Positions 10,511-20,322 of a DNA stretch of 64,000 bases are shown here, piece after piece. The notes beneath the pieces were generated by a model. That model was not told the origin of the DNA. It made no database searches and saw only the letters and a list, made by a program, of their open reading frames with translations. A program made the position numbers and the translations under genes. The stretch's first letter is position 1, and every line of letters starts with the position of its first letter. Origin of the DNA: Gyrodactylus bullatarudis (Eukaryota > Platyhelminthes > Monogenea > Gyrodactylidea > Gyrodactylidae); contig SSNU01000127.1 of the NCBI GenBank assembly GCA_012064415.1, positions 575,152 through 639,151 on the forward strand, given 5' to 3'.

Positions 10511-12228
10511 ACACAACAATGTATAAAGGAATAGAAAATTTTTATATGCTGCTCTGAATTAGCGTATTTATATATAAGTTTTGAGTCAGTACGAAAAAAA
10601 GTTTTTCTTCAGAATAATTCAAATGTTTTTCAGTATCTAGCAACACATCCAGGAACTCTGATGTTGAAATTGAAAAATTCGAAATTAAAGCCACGTAGTT
10701 TTCAACCAAAGATGTATGGTCATCGTTACTTGATTAAGACCTGTTTTATTCTAGTTTTTTAGCATGTAAATACTGAACAGATAGTGGGTCTGTGTTCAAA
10801 TCCAAATTCAAAATCCGAAATTCAGTAGTAATTTTTCGTAAGGATTTTAAAAATTGAATTAGATTTTACCACTAATCATTATTTAAGGTGAAAAATTAAA
10901 ATGAATCTGAAAGAGATCAAAAATTCCTTGATTTTAAGACTCTAAATCCAAGATAAAGATATTTCAGCTAAAAATAATGAATAATGTTTTGATTCTTCAC
11001 AAATTTTCAAATATTAAACCTCAAAAAAGTGATCGAAATAGTGATTTTTCTTTAATTATCTATGCTGTTATTCTGACAAACTTTTCATTTATTTTATTTT
11101 ATTTGGACACATTCGGTAAACCTGCAGCAAAGGGTCATTCAAATCATTAGGACTCATAGATGTGTAACTAAGTATTACAAAAATCATCACAAATTTAAGA
11201 AAGCATTTATTCAAATGAACATGGCAAAGCTTACATGATATGACGTCATCGATTGGAAAAAACTGGGGTCTATAACTTAAGTCAGATTAAAAATGGAATT
11301 TTATCGATTTTCATTCGAAAATGAAAATCCCGATCATATTAACTTTGAACTCGTCTAGTTTCCACCGATTATGATATTGATGCATAAAATTTGGGCAAGT
11401 GAAACAACTTTTCATTACGCATCGGATGGAGTTATTTTATTGATGTAGAACGAAAGAAATATATTTCGCTTATTAATGGAGCTAGATTAATGGAAAAAGG
11501 TTTAGAGGCAAGAGCATAGTGATATTAGCCAAAATACAAATTTTTATTATTTTATTGTGAAGTTCAAGCCTTATTTGGCGCTTCAGAACACATGAGGTTC
11601 TAAAATTATTTTTGAAAATTAATGGTCGTACTCATGAGTAATCAGGTAGAAATATTTCGATCGATTATTTTTTGGATACATAAAAGATATTGATATAACT
11701 ATTAGATACATGAAAATCTCATTTCCCATTTTTCCAGTAATAGCGAGCATTTATTACAGCATTTGACAACACGCATTTGGCTGGGTTTATCTTAAAAATT
11801 TTGTTACGAAACTGCGAGAATGCAAAAACTGTTCATTTGAGCAGAAAATATTATTATTTTTGCCATAATTATCGAAATAAGATTAACTGAGGATATCAGG
11901 AGGAAAAAGGAGTCTTCAGGATTGAAATGTGTCTAAAACTGCCTTTGGTAGTCGATGTATTACTTATTTTAAGTCTTTAATGGAAATATGCCTTTCAAAT
12001 GGACCATTTCTACAATTTATGGGTCAGATTTGCATTGATAAAAAAGAAATTTTTGAGAATTTAATTTTTTGTCAAATTTAGGGAAATTTTAACTTTGACA
12101 AGCACTAATCTTCTCTATCCGATATGGATTTTGAAAAGCTATATTTTTTATTCAAGAAAAAACATAATTTTCAATATAAAAATCATTAATGCGTATTTTC
12201 TCAACAGAGTATTTAGATACTAATAAAC
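10511..12228. other. No gene seen
   Basis: AT-rich DNA with scattered short frames only. No recognised repeat or exon. Confidence 0.45.
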
Positions 12229-12244
12229 TTAGGTTAAAACTAAT

Positions 12245-13232
12245 ATGAAAAAATCAAAAGGAGATAGTAGAAGCCTTAAAGATAGGTGGGGTAACAACAA
12301 AAACCCTGAAAGACCTCCTGTACCAAACACAGACAGTACCAGTAAAATTGAAACTCCTTTGGTTGTTAAAACAACAAAAACCACTAAAGCAGAGAATAAA
12401 CCAGATAAGAATGCCTCTAAAAGAAAAATAATAGAAGGAACAACTTTAAATAATAGAACAAGCATGCAAAGAGTATTGGTAGAAAGAGTCAACGTCCTGA
12501 TTTTACTCCTTTCATCAAATATGATTACACGAGCATCATAGATTATATTTATGATGATACAATTACAATAGAACAAGAAGTTTCTCAATACATAACTGAA
12601 AAAGAGAATGAATTTGCTTACATCTTTCTTGATAAATTGGCGATTGATGAATTCATAATGTTAGAGGATATGCTCAATCAGCATGGATTTATCACGAAAA
12701 TTAAACTACGATAAAGTACTCAAGTTGTATGGAGCCTTCTTGGATAAAGCTAATATCTGTCGAGAACATAAGGAATTTGATGAAAAACAATTCCCAATAA
12801 TAAGATTTATTCCCGCACTCAAAGAATACTACGAAAAATTCTTTACATGCAAAGTGAGGATCCAGGAATTGAAGGATTACATTAAAATTAACATGTTAAA
12901 TTCAGTAGGTCCTTGGACAAAAGATATAATAATTCTTAATATTTTGGAGATTATTGGAGATGAAGATATCAAAATAAAAACACTAGTCCCATTAAAGATT
13001 GCTATGATAATATAGGGTTTTTCCGACCAGCACACAAAATATAAAAAAACCATCACATAAATTACTAATGCTATTAAAACTGCTTTATTTTTTCTTTGAG
13101 ACTCAATTCCCTTGTTATTCTTTAGTGAGAGATTTGTCTGATTCTGATGCACAATTGAATCGATCACTATTTTCCATGCTAAGGTCAAGTAATGAAGGAG
13201 ATGGAGAACAAGGTGGACCCATTGACCAATAA
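12245..13232 (+). pseudogene. Unrecognised coding region broken over three frames
   Basis: Four open stretches follow each other and change frame. The first is 12245-12541 (basic, Lys/Thr-rich: MKKSKGDSRS...). The second, about 12454-12714, is a different frame (FTPFIKYDYTSIIDYIYDD ... MLEDMLNQHGF). The third is 12683-13015 (YDKVLKLYGAFLDKANIC ... EIIGDEDIKIKTL). The fourth is 13011-13232 (LLKLLYFFFETQFP ... ending EGDGEQGGPIDQ). Neighbouring stretches overlap, which suggests small indels rather than separate genes. Short introns (64 bp exists in the Optix gene here) or homopolymer errors in the assembly could also explain it. I do not recognise the protein. No inverted ends or transposase motifs were seen. 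Confidence 0.5.
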
Positions 13233-13660
13233 TAGAAATTAATATATTTAAATGAAAGCATTAAACGTCTTCTTATTCTCATAATATTGAACAATATAAT
13301 TACACTCCTCCCCTTTTTAGGAATGGGTTAAGAAAATTAGAAATACGACTTTTCTCAATATTGATTAGAAATTTAAATTTGGACGCATCCAACTTTAAAA
13401 TAGTCTAGTTTTGACCTGGAATAATATTTCATTATGAAATTCTAGGAAAGGGCTAAACTTTTAATTCTGCATTTGATGGTACTAATTTTATAGTTCAAAA
13501 CGTGGATTTTCTTAACTTTCTTATTTCTGAAGCTAGAATTCTGAAAAGCATACCAAACGATAGATCTTTATATAACTAAATCTTTTACATAAAAATATTT
13601 CCGAAAAAATATTATTTAAGGCTATTTCTGTGAAACTCAACAGGAATCCTACTTAAAAAT

Positions 13661-13810
13661 CAAAAATTCAATGTGCTTGGATTTCATTGGTTGAATGTTC
13701 CCTGTACTCTCATTGGTTGAGAAAAATCATGGTTTAGGTATATAACCGAGATGTAAAAAGATTTGGGCAGAGTGGGATAGAAAACGGGTACTTCACCTGT
13801 ATATTGTTTT
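13661..13810 (+). repeat. Promoter-like dispersed repeat, copy A
   Basis: Shares about 140 bases with 49357-49490 in the same orientation. Both have two ATTGGTT boxes (inverse CCAAT) about 26 bases apart, then GGTATATAA about 22 bases on, then a conserved GCAGAGTGGGA(T/A)AGAAAACGGG block and CACCTG. The spacing looks like a polymerase II core promoter, so this may be the 5' end of an unrecognised retroelement or gene family. No open frame follows. Confidence 0.55.
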
Positions 13811-14445
13811 TTTCTTATATACAAATTACGCCTAAAAGTGATGATATTTGAATGTGCGCCAACAAATCATATTCGAAATATTGATGTTGTTAAATGTTGT
13901 TAAAATGTTGTTAGGTTTTCTATTATATTGGATCTCTATAAGGTAGGGTTTTCGAAAAGATAGATGGGCAATTACCGCAATCTTGAAATCTGAAGAAGGA
14001 TATCTGGAAAAATCTCAGCCACTTTTTTTGCTTTACTCCTCTACATTAGACTAGGTTCCTATTTCCTTAACCGTTGATTTAAATCAAAACTAAACGAAAG
14101 GCATAGACAAAGCATTTCTATGTCTTGTGAATCTACCATGCTCAATGTTTTCCTATTAGAATTTGGCTTCTATTTGCATGCTACATGCTACCCCTTTTTA
14201 TTTGGCTAAAATTGAAACTATCGAAAAGTCAACTAAACCTCATGCGAGAGAATTCTATTAGCCAGAATGTGTAATTAGAAGAGACATCCAAAATTTTAAT
14301 CCATAAACATTTTTAATCCACAATGTCGTCATTATTTGTAATTATTCAATACAAACTCCTTAAAAAATCTAATTTTATGCCTATATAATGCTTCTAGGCA
14401 TGTAAGAGAATTAGATTATTTTTCTAATTTTCAGTTTATTAAAAC

Positions 14446-14865
14446 CTATATTTTTATTTGGCCAGTGAGTACACAAATAGGACCATGAGATAAAGCGAAA
14501 TCACTTTCATTGATGCAATAGTATTCACGATTTTCATGAGTAGCAAGTACAAACCCAGAAACACACTGAGTTCCATTTTCATTGTGGTTGTATTTGACGC
14601 ATTTGTTTCCATCACATGTTGCTTCTTTGCCGGTTCCTGGGCAGGGTGTAGTACATGGCTCATTGCTGACTAGATTCACCCCATTTTCTTTGGCTAGTTT
14701 AACATTGATAGGCGTAACATCGAATGCATTAGTTATATATCCAATACATTGAATCATATCATCACCTCCGGCTTTCTCTAGCTGAGTGCAATCGCATTGT
14801 GGTCTACCATCATCACTTACGAATAAGTAAAAGAATAAAACGAAAATTGGAACGAAATTCTTCAT
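14446..14865 (-). CDS. Small secreted Cys-rich protein, unknown family
   Basis: A 139-residue single-exon frame. I chose the Met at 14865 (MKNFVPIFVLFFYLFVSDDG) because it gives a clean signal peptide and matches the start kept in the dead paralogue at 5479; an upstream Met at 14955 in the same frame is less likely. The mature part has about ten Cys with spaced motifs CDCTQLEK, MIQCIGYITN, EPCTTPCPGTGKEATCDGNKCVKYN, TQCVSGFVLATHE, YYCI and GPICVL. It is likely an extracellular disulfide-rich protein. I do not recognise a named domain. The paralogue 9 kb away has been destroyed by a hAT insertion, so this is the only intact copy in the window. The C-terminal end (VLTGQIKI) is not conserved in the relic, so a spliced 3' end is possible. 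Confidence 0.7.
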   Translation of the reverse strand: MKNFVPIFVLFFYLFVSDDGRPQCDCTQLEKAGGDDMIQCIGYITNAFDVTPINVKLAKENGVNLVSNEPCTTPCPGTGKEATCDGNKCVKYNHNENGTQCVSGFVLATHENREYYCINESDFALSHGPICVLTGQIKI

Positions 14866-17800
14866 AATTTTAAAATCTATGATTAAGGTGAAAAAATTTC
14901 TTCTCATATAAATTTTCATATTTAAATGCTCACAAAAAACTCTTCTATTCGGCAAACCTTCACATTCCGATCGAATGTACCTACTATCCGTATTCTATTG
15001 ATAGAAGAATGCCTTTTTAAACGGATTCTGTTAGTAAAATACCTACAAGGCATATCGTATTTTTAAATTTGTATTTTTAGCTGTTAATGGTGAATTAATC
15101 GATTGAGTAAGTCTCACTAATGTTAACTAATGTTTTGTATAAATAGAATGAGAAAGTTCTTTTTCAAGTTTGCATAAATGATCCCTAATCGAACGAACAA
15201 AATTTTCTTGACTTTCATAATCCCAGAGCATCACTCAAATTATTGTTTTCTAAAATTATTACTTGATACATAGAATCTAAAGATGTACAGAATTTAATTT
15301 TCTATTAAGTATGAGATGATATACAAATTTTTAGAATCATTTCATAACTCCATCTTGTGAGAAAGTGTAAAATTTCTATAAGCTGAAGTTTAACGTCTGG
15401 ATGTTGTTTTAGAAAAAGTTGAAAAACTTATTGATCAAGATTTTAAATTCATTGTTTTGAAAATCTACTCTAACCATTTAAAATTTTGTAATTAACATGA
15501 GCTGTTAAAATTTAATTTTAAAGTATTGCCATGCTTCTTCAAATAAATTCATTGAACTGGCTAATGGTTAACTCATTCAGAGGATTAGAAAACTGGTAAA
15601 TATGTATGTTTCACCGGATTTCGTTTGACTCTTACAACGGCTTGATATTTATACAGAATAATAATACAATTATGGAATCCTCTGGTTGGTTAATCAGGTT
15701 CAACTTTTGAGTTGATGTTGACAAGGGGAGGGAAAATTTGATTTTATAACATAACAAAAGGAATAATATTCCTGGAATGGAGTGAAAAATCAAAAAAGGT
15801 ATATGATAATTACTTAAAAGTAGATACATTACAATTTCTAAAGTTGAAACTGAATTAATGGAGAATCTACATTAGAGATACACCATATTATAGTGTTAAG
15901 TAATATAGATACCGTTCGTTTTCTTCAATCAATGAGCCCGCCCTTTCTATCATTCTACCTTTAATAATCAACCAATAGGTGCTAGTGATAAAGCCCGCAT
16001 AAATCAAAATTACAATATTGAATATCATTATGAGGATGGTATTTATTAGAGATTCTATTGTTAAAAATACAAAAATATTTCCCCTATCATTGTTTTGAGA
16101 AAAATTAACCGATATAATAATTTCTATTCATTGTATTATATTATAACTATCATAGAATGTGTTAAATGCAGGTATCTGTGTAATATTCAATGCGATTATG
16201 CGTTCTCAATAAACTATAAAATTAAAATTTAATAGACAATTTACTAGTCTTGATTATATAAGTCCAATTTTGAGAAATCAAAAATCACGAAAATTGACTT
16301 TCTTTCAAAGTAGTTTCTAATTCGTCCAAAAGAATTCTGAGCTCAAGCCTATTTTTACCCTCGGCTAATTTTTCTAAATAGTCAATCACCATCCTTATAT
16401 CGTCAAGAGCTCCAAATCTTTAGTTGTACTTTTAGTGTATCATAATAACTCGAGTTCTTACGGATAACCTTTGAAATATAAGAAACCAAAATATAAATCA
16501 CAGTGAAGGTTTTGTCTATGGTCCAAAGTCTGGTGAATCTGGTAGATCGAATGACGTTTTCAAATTCGTGTAAAAAGATTTGGAAATTGTTGATTTGATC
16601 AACGATCACTTTTTTATTTTGTCCAAGAAATCGATTGGTGACAGGAGAGATCTGTAGATGAAAGAAAAGTTCTACATCAACATGCTTAAACCAGGTTTGT
16701 GTCTTTAGAAAAGTTCACAACTAAATATTTACTTTGAAGAGCTAGAAATTGAGAACATTTCTGCTTAAAAATAATCATTCATGCTAATTAAATCTGGAAT
16801 AATAGTGTATCAGACAAGATAGTTTTAGTTAGAACAGGAAAAAATTAATTTACTAATGGAATTTATTCGTGGGGAAAATAGATAACTCCTATAATAGACA
16901 TTCCCTATCCTTGATAAGGAAACGATCCAGACATTTTTAAGCTTTACGTCTTTTCTCACAAAATGTCTGACTTTTTTGAAATGACGAGAAATAAACGAAT
17001 TCAGGATTTTAATGCTCAAGTTTACTACCCAAAAAGAACGTCTGCTCATTAAATGATCACAGCCCAGTGCTCCTAGCACAATGTACCTACATCTACAATG
17101 TAGATTCTACATGATTATTACTTATTAATGGGAGAAAGAAAGTGAACGAGTATTTTTATTTATTATGTTACAGCCTTGTGCTCTATTTGGTTAATTAGAC
17201 AAGCCTCTTAATATTGTATATTACATTCGAGGATGCAATGCATCGAAAAGATACTTTGGAGTAGACAAAAATAATACATCATGATGATGACTTGTGGTGG
17301 ATAAATAATAATAATAATAAGTGATAAAAAGAAGCCATAATAATGATATGGCGTAAGGGGTATAGAATATCCCGTGGCGATGGAAAATCTTTGAGATTAG
17401 AGAAAAATAAATCGTTTTGATGATAATTATCAAGGAAAGAAGAGATGAGAATTTTTTTATGATGAGACTCAAATGAAAGGGAATCTAATGTCGAGTTAAA
17501 TCATGCGTTCTATTTCACTCTTGTACAAATATGAAGAGGTGTTATTTAGTCAGATTTTTGTTTTAATGAGAATTGAAATTATTTCAATATACCATCTATT
17601 TTTACAATAATAATTCGTTATTCTTTTAAGTTTCTCTCCAAAAAATAATACCTTTATCGGAGATTTCTAATGTAAAAATATAGGAAATTCTGATCCATCC
17701 AAACTTTTTCCTTCAGCATGCTCTATATGGGAATATGTGTGAGACAAATTAGAGTTCAAAAATAAAAAAAAAATTTATTTCGAACATATATCTGCTAAAT

Positions 17801-17940
17801 CAGTAATTTATAAAAGACAAGAGATAAGAGAATTGGTTTTTTTCTAAGATGTTCTCTTTCGAGGTTTTATAGGATCAAGATTGGACAAGAAAACCAATTA
17901 TGCTGAATCTCTTATAACAAATGTGAGGATTCAACGACCA
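14866..17940. other. No gene; short TAA microsatellite
   Basis: AT-rich DNA. A short (TAA)n run lies at about 17304-17320. Several 60-85 codon frames occur but none has splice or domain support. Confidence 0.45.
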
Positions 17941-17945
17941 TCCCA

Positions 17946-19559
17946 ATGACGGCCGAGGATGTCTGCTCACTTATCTTTATGACAGTTCAAAATGTTGATT
18001 TCAAATTTGATGGCTCCTACTTTCGACAAAAAGATGGAGTTGCGAGGGGAACCCCCCTTGGTCCACTCCTAGCTGACGTATTTTTGGCCTCTTTAGAATC
18101 CTCCAAGATGGCCAACATCATCAAAAGTTCCAACTTATACCTACGCTATATGGACGAAACTTTCCTCCTGTTGAAAGATGACCAAGATCCAGATGAGATT
18201 CTTGCTGAACTTAACCAAATCCACCACCGATTGAAGTTCACGATGGAAAGAGAAACCGATAATTCCCTGAGTTTCCTTGAAGCTTCCATCGAGAGACGCC
18301 CAAGTACAGAAGACTTCATCTCCAGAATACACAAAAAGCCTGGTATCCCTATGCATTATATGCCATTTACGAGTTTCAATCCAATCGAAACAAAAAGAAG
18401 TGTGGTGAGAAGTGAATTTCTGAAAATACAGCGAGTGGTCTCCACACATCTTCAGGAAGAGGAGCGGAAAAAGGCTTTTAAAAGGTTTGAAAAATGTGTC
18501 TACCCCAAAGGATTTATTAGAAAACACGCCAGAGTGAAAGAGAAGGACAAAACAATGGACGAAACCAACACTAAACATCTTTTGCTCAAACTCCCATTTA
18601 AAGGTGATGTTCCCAATTCCGTATTGAGAAACAAGTTGACAAAAATCACAACAGAAACCTTCCCTGGACACAAGGTACGGTTCCTGTCGAAGACAACAAA
18701 GTTGCTCAATGACCGAAACAAGGATCCGGTCAATTGGCTCAATAGGAAAGGTGTCGTCTACGAATTCAAATGCTCCTGCAGCCAATCATACATTGGCATG
18801 ACTGTAAGGCCCATTTCAGCTAGGATCAAAGAGCATCTCAATCCCAGCAATGACGGTTCTTCTATACAGGAACATTTACGTACGACTAGCCACTCGGCGG
18901 GAATCGAGAACTTCAGAATCAGATACGCCGCAGATCCAAAGCTCAGTAAGCACCAAATCCAAAAAGTCTTGGAGATAGCTGAGGCGAAGCTGGTGAATGA
19001 GGAGTTACCCTCGCTATGTGCACAGAAAATATTGGGCAGGAAGTTAGGTTTCACAGGTGTCAATTTCCACAAAGCATCCAAGATAATTAAGAAAGTTTCA
19101 AAGATGACCAGAGGGTCCCCTGTGAGTCCCCCATCTCCAACTCAAAACTTAGACCCAAAATCGGAAATTTTACCCTCCACCTCAACATCAGTTGATACAA
19201 AACAATCCGAGAGCGGTCCAATGTTCACCTCTACACAAATAAATGGATCAAATAACGATGACCCAGCAACTATATTGGCAAAAACTCAAACCTCGACATC
19301 AGTTGATATTAACACCTCCTCTAGTTGCAAATCATCAAATGAATCCAACTCACAAAACCCTAGTAACCAAATTTCTACTGTACCCCACGATGATCGAAAA
19401 AGGTATTTTTCTCAGCCAGAAGTACAAGCCCCTACTCCATCACGAAAAAGAAATCTGTCGACATCACCTAAGCAACAAAAAAGAAAGGGGAAACAGAGAA
19501 AACGATTACCAACTAACAATCAGACAATAGATGTATTCCTCACAGCCCCAAGAGTATGA
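17946..19559 (+). CDS. Penelope-like element polyprotein: RT plus GIY-YIG, 5'-truncated
   Basis: A 537-residue frame. Residues about 25-200 are the C-terminal part of a reverse transcriptase: Q-x-DGVARGTPLGPLLADVFL (primer-grip region B) and the catalytic box as LRYMDETF. Residues about 250-350 form a GIY-YIG endonuclease: GVVYEFKC, then SYIGMTVR and the downstream Arg/Glu-His (ARIKEH). RT followed by GIY-YIG is the hallmark of Penelope-like retroelements, which insert with the help of this nuclease. The C-terminal tail (from about 375) is Ser/Thr/Pro-rich and ends in a basic segment. The RT fingers are absent, so the copy is 5'-truncated. The catalytic YxDD box reads Y-M-D-E, a change of the second Asp that would impair polymerisation. 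The downstream 19.6-20.3 kb region holds its terminal repeat with a hammerhead candidate. Confidence 0.9.
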   Translation: MTAEDVCSLIFMTVQNVDFKFDGSYFRQKDGVARGTPLGPLLADVFLASLESSKMANIIKSSNLYLRYMDETFLLLKDDQDPDEILAELNQIHHRLKFTMERETDNSLSFLEASIERRPSTEDFISRIHKKPGIPMHYMPFTSFNPIETKRSVVRSEFLKIQRVVSTHLQEEERKKAFKRFEKCVYPKGFIRKHARVKEKDKTMDETNTKHLLLKLPFKGDVPNSVLRNKLTKITTETFPGHKVRFLSKTTKLLNDRNKDPVNWLNRKGVVYEFKCSCSQSYIGMTVRPISARIKEHLNPSNDGSSIQEHLRTTSHSAGIENFRIRYAADPKLSKHQIQKVLEIAEAKLVNEELPSLCAQKILGRKLGFTGVNFHKASKIIKKVSKMTRGSPVSPPSPTQNLDPKSEILPSTSTSVDTKQSESGPMFTSTQINGSNNDDPATILAKTQTSTSVDINTSSSCKSSNESNSQNPSNQISTVPHDDRKRYFSQPEVQAPTPSRKRNLSTSPKQQKRKGKQRKRLPTNNQTIDVFLTAPRV

Positions 19560-19665
19560 GCACACTCAACCCCCATTGGTCAATCTTGGATGATTAATTG
19601 CTATTCGTCAGATTTTATAATGTTCCTTAATCTTGCATGTATATAAATATATCTAAAGTCGGTGT

Positions 19666-19708
19666 TTGGTCTGAAGAGAACCGACGAAAATAAAGCTTTA
19701 TTCACCAA
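19666..19708 (+). ncRNA. Candidate type I hammerhead ribozyme (Penelope-associated)
   Basis: Helix I: TTGGT (19666-19670) pairs perfectly with ACCAA (19704-19708). It is followed by the core CTGAAGA (19671-19677). Next come G19678 and C19685, the expected closing pair of helix II, and GAAA (19686-19689). Helix III is a hairpin, 19689-19692 with 19699-19702, whose closing pair is A19689-T19702. The expected cleavage site is after C19703 (U-H rule met: T19702, C19703). Type I hammerheads are known in Penelope-like elements, and this lies about 107 bases after the element's stop codon. Weak point: helix II has just one Watson-Crick pair. A competing stem GTCGGT (19658-19663) with ACCGAC (19680-19685) is possible. 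Confidence 0.6.
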
Positions 19709-19736
19709 TAATCCTTCGTTCGTTCTTAACACTAGC

Positions 19737-20322
19737 ATGACTTCGAGTCAGCAAGCTCAAAATATTTTTAAGGAAATCAGGCAACTCTTGTCTTCAAATA
19801 TTGGATTAAAAAACTCTGTTAACCCTATCGAGACGATAAGAAAACCAATCTAGAAAAAACTCAAAATTGATATAGGACCATTCTAAATGAGATTCTAATG
19901 GAAATTCTATTCAATAAGGATTCATATGACCCCATCTAAGAAAGTCGATTTTCTATTAAATTTCCCATCTACTAATAAGTAGATGAAAACCAAATTTTAC
20001 TAATCTTGGTTATTTTATCCAAATTTAGATACATATCTCTTTGAGACTTTTTGGTATTTTTCGGATTTCTTTAGCGTGAATTATAGAATAGATTATGTGA
20101 TATTGTTGAGACCTGCGTAATAACTGAGAATTTCCTACTTTAAACGATCGCCCTATATAGGGTGAACCTCCCGAAAGGGTTAACATAAAAAATAAGGATA
20201 TTTAGATCCAAAATTCACAAGACTATTACAAACTTTGGAAGCGAACAAAAGACTACGCTTCTCTGCCGAGTAGTTCTTCTGTTCAAAACGTTCATAGTGT
20301 CATGATGAGATTTTATCTATAG
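19737..20322 (+). pseudogene. Start of a second, tandem Penelope unit, split by a MITE
   Basis: From ATG 19737 a frame reads MTSSQQAQNIFKEIRQLL and SSNIGLKNSV up to the TTAA at 19819. If the TTAA-flanked MITE is skipped, the same frame continues at 20184 as NIKNKDI, a TAG stop, then IQNSQDYYKLWKRTKDYA and LPSSSSVQNVHSVMMRF to about 20322. Penelope-like elements are often partial tandem copies in which the terminal repeat with its ribozyme precedes the next ORF; this arrangement fits. I infer the N-terminal identity from position, not from a recognised domain. Confidence 0.45.
19819..20183. mobile_element. piggyBac-type MITE (TTAA duplication)
   Basis: TTAA at 19819-19822 and 20180-20183 flank a 357-bp element. 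Its inverted ends read CCCTATCGAGACG (left) and CCCTTTCGGGAGG (right, inward). TTAA duplication plus CCCT ends is typical of piggyBac-derived MITEs. A second, more degraded copy without a clear left end lies at 38393-38666. It contains no ORF. Confidence 0.75.

Noticed and set aside
12229..12588. Minus-strand 119-codon frame
   Set aside because: Antisense shadow of the Lys/Thr-rich + strand reading, giving a Leu/Val-rich artefact.
17304..17320. CRISPR-like or tandem array
   Set aside because: Only a short TAA microsatellite; no spacers or longer repeat unit.
18141..18785. Long minus-strand frame under the Penelope gene
   Set aside because: Mirror of the RT coding strand; composition follows the sense codons.
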